64,000 nt of DNA from Seiridium cupressi. Its lineage: Eukaryota > Ascomycota > Sordariomycetes > Amphisphaeriales > Sporocadaceae. Positions within the stretch are counted from its first letter, which is position 1; each line of letters opens with the position of its first letter. The stretch covers positions 186,001-250,000 of the forward strand of contig JARVKI010000058.1 in NCBI GenBank assembly GCA_036674765.1, read 5' to 3'. A program made the translations under genes and the position numbers. Below are positions 24,043 through 34,786 of this stretch, piece by piece. A model generated the notes under the pieces. That model was not told the origin of the DNA, ran no database searches, and saw only the letters and a list, made by a program, of their open reading frames with translations.

Positions 24043-24844
24043 CTTGGTCTTGCGCCAGCACTGATTTTTCTTCTTCTTTCATGTCGTTGTTGAACACCGC
24101 ATTGGTCGGTGCAGGGCCTGAGTGGATAGGTAGGCAGGCTTGTGGATGGTCGTTTTGTGTTGGCTTTACCAACTTCAGAGTCATGGCGTTAAAGGCTTGT
24201 GTCAATAAATAGCCGTCTCTTTTTTTGCAGCCGTAAAAAACAGGGTACGATCACTGCCCTGCGGCAGTCCAAAACTTTAAATGCTAGATTGGGCTTTAGA
24301 TTTGTGCGATGTGCTTAGAGCTATTTGTAGCAGGGTTATATGTGTTTCCGGGGTTCCACGGCCCTCCATACTCGGGACCTGAAAATGAATAATTATCCAG
24401 AAGCCCATGTCTTAGCCCCCTGAATGTGGCGATCACATGGTCATCATCAGCCAGACCAATCGTGTGAAAAGTCTTGAAACTTTTGGGGAGCATGAAGATT
24501 GAAATATATCAGTCTCAATATTAACACCTTTTAAACTACATGTAATCCATCTTTTTTATTACTAATTACAAATGAGAGAAATTTCAAAGCGTTATATATG
24601 TATGGTGCTATTTATTGACAAAACAATTAGTACTTTTATTAACAAGCTTAGACGTTCACGCATATCAAAGTTTCGGTCACTCGAAGCAATCATGTAACAA
24701 GCAAGTTGATTGATGATGAGTTATTGTGCAAAGGGTTTGTCATGTCTAATAGCATTTATTAACTATAGTAGTCCCCGAAGTGACATTGGTCGAGCGCGAA
24801 TCCCGACATATCCCATAGTAAAGCGAGGCGTGCAAAGGAGATGT
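24043..24844. other. AT-rich intergenic
   Basis: About 800 bases, very AT-rich around 24490-24660, with no supported gene. It marks the left edge of a gene-poor stretch around the effector-like gene. Confidence 0.5.
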
Positions 24845-25399
24845 CTACCAACTGTCGCCAAAATCCGCAGGATGTTGGTCGTTCGGGTTGTAGATACGGA
24901 AGAAGATGTCTCTCTCGGGCTCGCCACTCTTGGGCTCCTTGCACTTCATCGTGCCCGACGTCCCGACCCTATCTTTGCTCCCCTGGTCATTAGGTGCGTT
25001 GTGGAACAAGTCGTTCAAGTCCGAAGATCCCACATGCATTCGAGCAGTGGTCGGCTCCCACCAGCCCCATGGACGGATGGCAAAGGTGCAGGTCCGGACG
25101 GTGACAAGTGGGAATAAGCCGTGAGAGTTCTTGTCTTTCCACTCGCCAATGTTGGCGAACATGACCCAGCCGGGCGAGTCGGCCATTATCTGCCATATCT
25201 CCTGGCAGTCCGCCCTGAGAGGGGACAAGTTCGTAGTCTCGTTCCTCCACGCTTCGGCATCGCCGCACAAATTTGTCCACGAGTACTTTTGGTTGTACTT
25301 GGATATGCCCGCGACGCCGTCACCAGTGGAGACGTCTAGGGTGCCGAAGACGGTCGGCAGAAGCCCGGTCAGGGCAAGAAGGACAGAAGAGTAGCGCAT
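24845..25399 (-). CDS. Secreted Hce2-domain protein (Ecp2-like effector candidate)
   Basis: Intronless, 184 residues. Residues 1-19 form a signal peptide with a hydrophobic core and a cleavage site after VFG, so the product should be secreted. The remainder follows the Hce2 (Ecp2 homologue) pattern: NLCGDAEAW, then ADCQEIWQIM, a central Trp-rich part, RTCTFAIRPWGWW, a VGSSDLNDLF helix, GTSGTMKCKEP and a closing FFRIYNP. The cysteines (in LCGD, DCQ, TCTF and MKCK) can form two disulfides as in the family. Hce2 proteins are known as putative necrosis-inducing or competition factors in plant-associated fungi; activity here is not demonstrable from sequence. It stands alone in an AT-rich, gene-poor interval, a common setting for effector genes. 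Confidence 0.82.
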   Translation of the reverse strand: MRYSSVLLALTGLLPTVFGTLDVSTGDGVAGISKYNQKYSWTNLCGDAEAWRNETTNLSPLRADCQEIWQIMADSPGWVMFANIGEWKDKNSHGLFPLVTVRTCTFAIRPWGWWEPTTARMHVGSSDLNDLFHNAPNDQGSKDRVGTSGTMKCKEPKSGEPERDIFFRIYNPNDQHPADFGDSW

Positions 25400-27871
25400 T
25401 ATGAACGATCAATTATTATCTGATGAGTATCGGTCAGACAGGCTGGCTGGCTTGTAGTTACGACTGGGAAAGACGGCTCACGGGACGGGATACCGTTCTA
25501 TATACACGTTGGCTGTCTTTATAATCCGACTTTCTTTGGTTGACATACAACCAGCACCCTTTGTTAGATGTAGAAAACCGCCCATGCGCCTTTGGATGCT
25601 TTGTTAAAAACTTTGCCTTATGAATTTGACTGGTACGAAAAGTGAAATGTGAATGCGTGACATGATTGGCCTTTAATCTCTTTTAGGTGAAGGTATCTGG
25701 ATAATCAAAGACAACAACTTGAATGTTTGGGTCTTTTGGCTAGGTTGAACTGCAAAGCCATAGGCAGGGTAATGTGCCGCTATAATTTATGCTATTCTTA
25801 TCAAGGTCTTTGATACATTAGGCTGTCCTATAGTATAAATTCTGATCCATGCAGAGGGCGTATCACGATCTATGCTCTTCCATGATGCTTCCTGTGCGAG
25901 AGTAACTTTCTGTAGACGGTCACAAAATCCGAAATGATCGATTGGCTTGAGCTAGGGTACGCATAGGCGAATGTCCTTATTATATTACTTTTTGTTCCAA
26001 TGAGTGCATATCGCTGTTTAGCCAGGTGATTCTACTATAGCCAAGAAAATAGTTTATGATGGCTCTTTACACACTGCACTGTTTATCTATGATAGCTGAC
26101 TACCTCATTGAGAGTCCTGTATGAGCCAATGTATTTTGCAATGCACAGCTTGTTGTAACCCGGCACTGTGCATGCTTGTGGCCTGCAAAAAATGGTCGTG
26201 CTTTCATTCCGGGCCCCTACCGCTATGCTGTGGATGGGGAAAGCCTGGTAGCACTTGGATTTTGGATTAGTACTATCTTGTAAACCTATTTAGCCATAGG
26301 TTAGATTTGGCTCATTCTGACCAAAGAAAGGGCAGTGTTCAAAGCATCTGAGCTAGGGTACACAGGAAGACAGGCGTATGACTCGAGTTTAGACTGCACA
26401 AAGCCAGAATGACGGGGTCGCGACGGAGAGCGGATAACCCCAGACATGGATCCATTTCGGGAACTACATAGTACATTAATGTACCTAGGCCGTGTGGCCC
26501 CCCACAAAGGTCTACTACATTAGTTAGGTATTATGATGGTACTGGTAGTAGGTGGGAAGCTGCATTCTAAATTTCTTGATCCTGCCATTCACACGGATTG
26601 GATATTCACGTCAGTTGCGAGGAATTCCCCTTGATAATTTCGGTCTGCTAAACTGTTTGGCAGCCGGGAAAACCGAAGCTCTCCACAAGGTGCTTGGCAA
26701 CGATAGATGGCGAAGCGCAAATGTACATTTGGTTGTCTATGATCGGAGTCCATTGCGGATACCAGCTTGGATACCAGCTTGGATAATGCAAGCCTAAGGG
26801 CGGCAACTACCCCAGCCGCAAAAGCAGTAAAGCTGCCTTCTGGTGGCTGTACGACGGTAACATAGATCTCAGGCGAACAGTTTTTGAATGTATTGAACGT
26901 GAGCTGCGAGATGGCCGCAGCAAGTGAAGTTCGCATCAAATCAGCTTGTGCTAGGTGTGTTTTGGGACTTTTCGACTCAATGGCCCAACTTCTCGACTTA
27001 CATAGGGGGCAGAGACTTCGATACCACCCATGCACGTGTCTTGAGTTTCATTTTGATTCGAAGGTCTTTCCCGCTCCCCTGTAGTTGTTATACCTATCAC
27101 GGAAATGATCGCAGCTGAATATGATGAAACCTAGTAGCTATCAAAATGTGACGGATGTTGGAGCTCGGGGAAGGTTGAGCCCTGTGCCTCTCTGCCCACC
27201 CAAGGTACCTAATCAAAAAACCTTGTCAGCTGCAACCCTTGACGCTGCTCGCCCGCAGTTGATGGCTTTGATTGATCTGCTGGCTAGTTGCTGCGTCGGG
27301 TAATGACGACTCCCAATGATCTCGACAGGGCCAAGAACGCCCAACCTTGAAAAGCCGCGCTCTGTCGTCCGCCAAGCCTAAGAGCAACTTTTCCCCCGCT
27401 TCAGCACTCGCAACCTCTCGACCTCCCAAGACGCTCCCCGACAGCTTCACCTTCTTGGCGATACGAGGCCTCCCGTTTGTTCTTATTCCACTCGTGCGAC
27501 AGAGTGCCTCTGGGTAGCTGCGAACAGAGAAAGAGACCACGGAACGCCTCTTCACTTGGAAGTTGCAGGGGCTAGAAGTGGCTCATCCCCAAGCTTGCAC
27601 CGGGAACGAACCGAACCCACCATGCTCTTTCCTCCCCAAAATCGCCCATACGAAGCTCGACTGGTCACTGGTGCGAGAGTGTCTTCCGACGCCATTGTGC
27701 TGCTATCCTGAACCCCGATCATACGCCTATACGAACGCCATTCGATACTGTTCGGCCTTCGATTGACCCAAGCAAAACCCTAAGCTCAGTGACTACGGGC
27801 TCCCGCTATCTCGCCTTGCGCGCAACAAACACCCTACCCAGCCAACGTCCACAGTCTTTGCATTCTTCAGT
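25400..27871. other. Gene-poor AT-rich interval
   Basis: 2.5 kb without a supported gene. A 148-codon minus frame at 26589-27035 has no domain. A 12-base tandem GGATACCAGCTT repeat lies at about 26756-26783. The last 600 bases before 27872 are C-rich and probably the leader of the next gene. Confidence 0.5.
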
Positions 27872-30119
27872 ATGGCTGGAAGGAAACTCATGTCGTTGGA
27901 GGCTGCGATGGAGGAGGAGCGACAACAGATTGAGGCCCTGTTGTCACAACAGCCCTCACGAGGTCCTCCTATGGGCACTGCTCGCTCTCCCTCGCCGTAC
28001 ATGAGCCCGCGCTCACCGGTCCGGAGCATGCTCGATGTTGGCAATGTGCCTGGCTCTTCTGCCTCCCGGAAGAGTCCCGCTCAGGTTCGCAGCATGTTGG
28101 ACATCGACAGCCCCACGGCAAGTGCTCCCTTCCGAAGCATGCTGTCCGTCGTCGACAGCCCACCGGCAACTACACCCAAGTCTCCCGTCGTATCGAGTGC
28201 CAAGACCTCGCCCACTCTGTCCAGCCACAGAGTACCTGTGCCGCCCACGGAGGTACACCACAGAAGCATGTCGGATGCGTCCACGAAACCCTTATTCTCG
28301 GATTTTGGCCAGCGCTCCCCGCCTCTCGCTCGAGACCGCAACGTCGACCCTACCACGGATTACAAGTTTTCTGACATCTATGCCACCAACGTCGGTCAAG
28401 CTTTACCAGTCAGGCGTGCGCAGGGAAACCAGCACCGTTCAGGCTCGATAGGAGAGGCTCTGAAGGGATCCGACCTATCGAACCTTGTCCTGCCTGGCGA
28501 TCTTGGAAGATCTCCGTTTTCGCTAAGGGGAAACAGCAAATCAAAGTCGCCGCACAATCGCTTTAATCTACGATCAAACTCACCACACGCAAACCTACTG
28601 GGAAGCTCCACGTCCCGCAATCGCGATGATGGAACCATAACACTCGATGATGGCCAGGTCATCGATAAGCACAGCGCGTATCGCAGGCTGTCAGATGCCA
28701 ATTTAGTGTATGGAGGCTCGAGTCTGGCATCGCTACCACGCAAGAAATCCGACCCAGACGGTCATGGTCGCATAGAGAAGTCTAACATGAGCCCCTACGG
28801 AGAGATCTTGACCGACGACGATAGCGACGACGAAGTGGCCAATTCCTCCGATGAAGAGGATCATAGAGGTAGAAAGCTCACCACAAGGGCTGAGAGTCGT
28901 GGACAGGACACGGACGATGTGAACAGACCAGCAAAGAGCCTTCTAGCTGCCGCAGAAGACGAGAGTAAGGACTTGCCCTTCTTTAACGTATAAGTGAGGT
29001 GGTAAAGGTCATTGACACGGTAGTAGGACAGCACATTGCATCACAGCCTCAGTACAGATCGCTGCTGGACCCTGAGATCATGGTCACCAGCCCTAATGGC
29101 GAGAAGGCTAGAAAGTCAAACAAGCGTTCAGTACAGCCCTCAACCAGCTTCGACCAAGATCCTCCTACACGCGCACCGACGCCGGATCCAAATGCGGACC
29201 AGGATGACCAAGATGTGAATGCAATCAAACGTGCGCAGGACCTAGGAATATCTTCAACGCCAATCATCTCCAATCCCGAGGTCCACAGATCGATTCGCAT
29301 TCTCTATCGCGGTGAATACAACAGGATTCAGCAGCATGCCGTCGAGGAGCACCGACGCCTGCGCAAATATCTCGTAGCCATGGATCTTAGTGACGAGTCT
29401 ACACATGCTCTGGAATGGGCTATAGGTACGGTTCTACGGGACGGCGATACGCTGATCGCTTTCTACTGCATGGACGAGGAAGCCAGCGGCTCAGTCGATG
29501 CCAATTCACAGGTTCCTGACGACCCCAGGTCGATGAGAGAGCAAGCGGCCGTCGTCAACGCAATGACCAAGAATACCAAGCCGCCATTGGCAAGCACTCC
29601 CAGCCCTTTCAGTCTGAACCGGGCGAACATGTCGCCCCGCGTTCGTGCTGCGGACCCTGGTAGTAATACACCATCCCCGGCACCGTCCAGAGGCAAAACA
29701 AGACTGGAGGAAGAGAGAGAAAGATCAGTGCAGGACGTTACGGACCGAGTGTCGAAACTGCTAAGGAAGACACAGTTGGAGGTGCGGGTTATCATTGAGT
29801 GTATCCACTGCAAAAACCCGAAGCATCTCATCACCGAGGTGATTGACCTAGTCTGCCCAACTTTGGTTATCCTAGGCAGCCGTGGTCGAAGTGCTCTTAA
29901 AGGGTAGGTGTGGCCGACAATCCTGGAGAAGCTGGACTAACTGTGGGTAGGACACTTCTTGGATCATTCAGCAACTACCTCGTCACCAAAAGTTCCGCCC
30001 CCGTCATGGTGGCCAGGAAGCGACTGCGCAAGAAGAGCAAGTATCAAGCGCCGCCCCGACAGATCAACAACTTGTCGAATCCTGCCGCGCGAAGTCTGGA
30101 GACGGCCAGGATCGATTAG
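27872..30119 (+). CDS. Universal stress protein (Usp) domain protein with long disordered N-terminus
   Basis: Three exons, 27872-28987, 29047-29903 and 29951-30119, give 713 residues. The first 370 residues are Ser/Pro-rich and disordered. They carry three copies of an RSML motif (RSMLDVGN, RSMLDIDSP and RSMLSVVDSP; bases about 28020-28155). The Usp fold starts near residue 478 with YLVAMDLSDES. It is interrupted by a roughly 90-residue low-complexity insert and ends with the nucleotide-binding loop GSRGRSALKG (about 649) followed by GSFSNYLV and a basic tail. The G-2x-G-9x-G-S pattern suggests ATP binding. This layout is known for uncharacterised Usp proteins of filamentous ascomycetes. The role is unknown and a stress-related function is inferred from the family name only. 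The GTATAAG donor at 28988 is slightly weak but the join is in frame. Confidence 0.85.
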
Positions 30120-31691
30120 TGATTTAGACGTGAAGCCCCTGAGATATAGACGAGCGCATGTGCCTACGCAAGGGGCAAAAAAGGAAAAAGGAAAAAGTGA
30201 CGTCTTGCTGGATGAGGCTATGTATAATGATTATTTGAAGGTGGATTTCCACGAGCGTAACGCTGGGCCATTGCATTATCTCCAAAGGCTCACGCGTGAG
30301 CAGCTTGCGCAGCCGGAATAATCCGTTAACGATAACGAATTTGGGAAAGCCTCAGATGCGGTCACCGAAGAAAAAAAGGATGTCAGCGAAAGGAAGATTG
30401 CTGGTATTGCTTTATGTTGTGGTATACGGAGGCTTGGCGAAAACTCATCTCAGAAGCGTCAGGCTAGATTCTTCCAATATGAATAGTTTCGCCCGGTGCA
30501 AAATTGCATGGCTATACATAATTCCACTTGCTAGGGGCATTGCGCAACAGAGAGAAACCTGTCGGCGGAACAATGTTGCCAGCATCTTTGCTCAGAGCGG
30601 GTATTTATAAGCAGGGTGTTTTTTGTTTACATGTTTTTGAACTCGTGATCATGAAGGCTCCATAATGGATAAACAAAGTCAGGCCGGATGGCGGCCCCAT
30701 TGGTCGCCTGGCTCTACGTGGTTGCATCAACGGTCCTGATGCAGAGACTAGACGGCCAATTGCGGGGTGATAAGATACGAGCGTCATGCTATGGACGGCT
30801 GGATGACACGACGGCATTGGCTGGTCGCGGGGTAGCTGTTCCCACTCAGACGTGTTTCTTTGCTCTCACTCGCGCTGTAAGTGCTTGCATGACGGGGAAC
30901 GCGGTGAGTGGTTAGAAAGCGTCTCGACTCTCGACCAAAACCACAACGGGGGAAGGGGGAGTGGGGGTGGAGGGGGGCCCGGAGGGGGAGCATCTGAAGA
31001 GCAGAGATGATGGGAAGTTTGACAAGACCCCTTTCGGCGACCTGGCCTCCCTCCAAAGCGTCGGTCAGGGAAGCAGCAGATGGATCATGAGCAACTTGGA
31101 ACAGGCAAAGGAAAAAAAGCTGCCCCTCACAATTCCGCCAGATGGGCGCACGGGCTGGAATCTGCCTACAGGTACATCACATACCATATCCCTAGTATAG
31201 TTCCCCAGCAGATGATTGGCTGCCAGGACCCTTTAGAGTCGCACTAGACTGCGACGAGCCAGCAGCCCCCCAACCTCTCGATTTCAAGCGAGTCCCGTAG
31301 CGATAGTAGCATTCACCTTCTCGGAGATTCATTGCGCCCTGTTGAGACTGCACTGCGATCTCTTGAAACCTGCCCGTACTGATCCTCGAAGAACGACAGA
31401 GAACTGCGCTCATTTGCCTCTGTGCGGCCCAGCCCTCGATTCGACCATCCGGACCTCTGCGTAGGGACACTTGACGGCCAAGCTTGCGCATTCATTCGCT
31501 TCCCGCTCCGCGACTTTGACTGCACTTATAGGCGCTTGCAATTGGGCTTATACCTATCGGGGCCTTATCAGCACCACACCATACTCCACGACCGTACTTG
31601 GCTCGATACTCCATACTCGCCGCATCCGACCCAACACCGCTTGCGACAGACACGCCGGCAACCGACTGGACTCACGAGGCTTCACACGTCC
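30120..31691. other. Intergenic between Usp protein and two-TM protein
   Basis: 1.6 kb, no supported gene. A G-rich block is at 30950-30990 (GTGGGGGTGGAGGGGGG). An open frame runs through from 31422 into the next gene, but upstream of 31692 it reads like leader. Confidence 0.5.
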
Positions 31692-34148
31692 ATGTCTCTG
31701 ATCGCGGTCCATAACCACGTCGCACTCTTCCACATCAACATTGCGCCGAGCACCTTCATCGCCTCCTTCACCTTGTCGCTGTTCTTCTTCTTCACCTATC
31801 TGGTCATATCCGGCTTCGTTGCGCCGCTGCGATTCCCGGTTATCAATCCACTTTCGCGCCTCTTCAGACGAAAGCCCGCGCCCGTCCAAGCTGAGCCGGC
31901 TGCATTGCCGGAAATCCATTGGAGGAGCCAGAAGGCATTGCCAGCAATACCGCAGCAGGAAAGGCCGACCTTGCAGCTGACCGACTACGAGTATAACTCG
32001 CCGCAGTCGCAGTCGCCATCGCCCCTAGAATCGCCGGCGCGCGGTAGTCTCAGATCCTTCTTCTCGGGTAGTCGTCGTACTAGCAACGCGAGCAACAGAT
32101 CCTTTGCGACCAGCAACGCCAACAAGTATAGCAAACACCGGACCGGTACAAGCATAGAGATCACGGACCTCGGAGCCGACGAGGCACTTGCGGAGGATGA
32201 CAGCTCTTCACCAACACCACTGCGATCCAAATCATCTGGACGCCTCGCTCGACGACTTCCGCGCGCCCCTGACCCCGCCGCCGACGCTGCCGCCATCCTT
32301 CGTCCGCTACCCGTCGGCGCGCTCGGGGTTCGCAGCGTCGCAACAGTCGCAGGCCATCAGCGACGGTCTTCCCGGGGACGAGGAGCTAAGGGAGGCATTG
32401 ATGGACGAGAACGCCAGCGATCTGTCTTCTCTCTCAGGAGGTGGCTACAGCCCGCCGGCCTGGAGAAGGCTCGAAAACGGTGATCGCAGTTCGGGCTTCT
32501 GGAGGCGGAACGATAACCTGTTGGGTCTCGGCATGGACAGGAGATACGGCGGCCGCAGCCCCATGGGTGACTATTTCGACGAGAGGTATGGAGGCCGCGG
32601 TGTGCACGGAGATGACGACGACGGGGATGACGATGTCCTGGAGCAGGCGATTAGAACGCGTTTGCCAACGGGGTCGCTAAGTCCTGAGAAGGGCAGGACG
32701 CCCGAGCCCGGAAGGCGGGACGAAGATGAAACCTTGGTCAAGATGAAAAGCTTATCGGCAAGCCCGGTGAAAGTGAAAACAGAAGAAGCCGAGGAAAGGA
32801 AACGCGAAAGCGTCATGGCATCCATGTCGCCCGAGGCTGCGGGCAAGGATAACTGTGAGTTCTGCCTCAGGAAAAAGCAAGAGTAGCCGCAACTCGTACT
32901 GACTCTGCCTCAGACATCCGTTTTGCGGTTCGCGCCGACATCCAGCAACGGTCGGAGCCCATTGAGACGGCAATCACTTTCGTACGGTCGAACTTTCAGG
33001 CCATCACAAAGTCGTGGGCAAATATCATACTGGCAACACTAGTCGCCTTTTTGTCCATCTCGACTGTTCGCTCACTCTTCCAGCCCGCATCTCAGCGCCC
33101 GGTGCCAGACCTGGTTAAAGTTGCTGGGATAGCGCGCTCCTTCGAGCCGCTCATCTACTACTCCGAGAATGGCGTGTCGCAAGTCGGCGACCTGCAAGCC
33201 ACCGGTGTCGCCGTCTGGGATCTCGGTGAGAGTGTGCGCACCTCCAACATGACCAGCGCCCCGCTCATTGTCCGCTCGCTGGACGAACTATCCGACTCGC
33301 TCAAGACGCTGGCCATCGAGCTCACCAAGTTCTTTGCAAACGTGGATGGAGATATCGACGGAATCCTCATCGTCATGGACTGGGCACGGAGAGAGCTGAC
33401 ACAGCTTCAGGGCCAGCCAAGCCCGCCGCTCGCAACCGCCTGGGCCAACATACACAACCTGCTCTGCGACGCAGGTGTGCTCGAGAACGCCGCGACCGGT
33501 ACGCCAACACGGCTCGGCGCCATCGCAACCAGCGTCTTTGGCATGAGCCAGCCCCAGCGGACCCGCTCAACGCTCCAGCGGACTTTCAGTGAATTCCTTT
33601 CCGTGCTCGAAGAAGCCATCAACAACGAGCTACAACACAGCCTCGCGCTGTTCGGACTGTTCGAGGCCATCGATCGGCAATTCCTCAACCTCGCGCGCAT
33701 TGTCGTCCGCGAGTCCTCGCTGCAGGACGACCGCCATGCCGATGACCTGTCTAGCCTATGGACCCGCATCCTCGGTCCCAAGGCCAGCGAGGTCAAGAAG
33801 TACGAGCGCAACCACCAGCTGCTCCAGAACGTAAGGGAGAAGACGGTGATGAACAAGGGTATCCTGGTCGAGCACAACGGCAAGCTGCTGACCCTGAAGG
33901 CGAACCTCGAGAGTCTGAGGAGGAAGCTGGTCTCACCGCTGGTGAGAAGTGTCAACTCGAGTACTCTGAGCCTGGAGGAGCAGGTCAAGGGACTGGAGGA
34001 CGTTGGCCTCTACCTCGAGGGCGTGCGGACGAGGCAGAAGGGAAAGTTGATGGAGATGCTCTACGGGAGCACGCGACCCAGTCAGCAGGTCGGGGGAAGA
34101 GGAGGTGGTATGGGCACGATCGACGAGGGGCGGTGGGGAAGCTCCTAG
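31692..34148 (+). CDS. Hypothetical fungal protein with two membrane segments
   Basis: I do not recognise the family. Three exons (31692-32145, 32204-32854, 32914-34148) give 779 residues in one frame. The 58-base intron 32146-32203 (GTACAAG..GACAG) is essential, because it links two frames that would otherwise look like separate genes. An N-terminal hydrophobic segment (about residues 13-45, with FTLSLFFFFTYLVISGF) is followed by a 350-residue Ser/Arg/Gly-rich disordered region. A second hydrophobic segment (about 403-425, ANIILATLVAFLSIS) precedes a mostly alpha-helical C-terminal half with likely coiled coils. This could be a protein of the ER or nuclear envelope with both ends on one side of the membrane, which is inference only. 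The G-rich C-terminus (about 750-779) is low complexity. Confidence 0.75.
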
Positions 34149-34665
34149 GGAGAGCACAAGTCCTGTGTGTCGTGTCAGGCAGAGGGTCATTTCAGGAATA
34201 GGGTACAGGAGTATTTGATTTGGATATACCATGTATCAAAACATCATGTATGGGAGGAATGGTCTCAGGCGTTGTGCAGCATTGGAATTACCAAGCATCC
34301 AAAGGGAACAGTGTCGGCGTTTTTGACGGCAAATTTTTAGGTAAGTCCATCCATAGAAGGGCGTAGGCATCGCGGCGTCTGGTGTTGACTGCTTGGCGCA
34401 GACTTTTTCCTCTTCTTCTTCGGAACCAGATACGGATTTTTACATACACACACGTCGTCGGCTCGAGAGGAAGCGATTATGGTTTGCCGCATATATCTGG
34501 CATTTTTTGAGCGTACAGAAAAGGGCTGTATGTATGTCACCTCGAGATACTAGCAGAATAACCTTCTTTTACTCTTCCCCTCAAGTCCCTGCTGAAAAGC
34601 GAAAAGTGACAAGTAAAGAAAAACAGAGCCTGGGATCAGGGCACCAGGGGGGCCAAAAAGGCAAA

Positions 34666-34703
34666 AGAGTTCGGCACCGACTCCGTGCTATGCGGTGCCT
34701 ACA
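34666..34703. repeat. 38-bp direct repeat, copy 1
   Basis: Starts AGAGTTCGGCACCG and ends CGGTGCCTACA. It is identical to copy 2, 83 bases downstream. GGCACCG and CGGTGCC inside each copy form a 7-bp inverted repeat that can fold as a hairpin. Confidence 0.9.
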
Positions 34704-34748
34704 TCTCTGGTCGTAGAATCCTATCGTGTGGTCGTATCCGGTCCAGTC

Positions 34749-34786
34749 AGAGTTCGGCACCGACTCCGTGCTATGCGGTGCCTACA
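34749..34786. repeat. 38-bp direct repeat, copy 2
   Basis: Exact second copy of the unit at 34666-34703, with the same internal GGCACCG/CGGTGCC hairpin. The period of 83 bases suggests a tandemly duplicated body segment of the SINE-like element. Confidence 0.9.

Noticed and set aside
26589..27035. 148-codon minus-strand frame in the AT-rich gap
   Set aside because: No domain, no splice partners, and part of it is produced by a 12-base tandem repeat; kept as non-coding.
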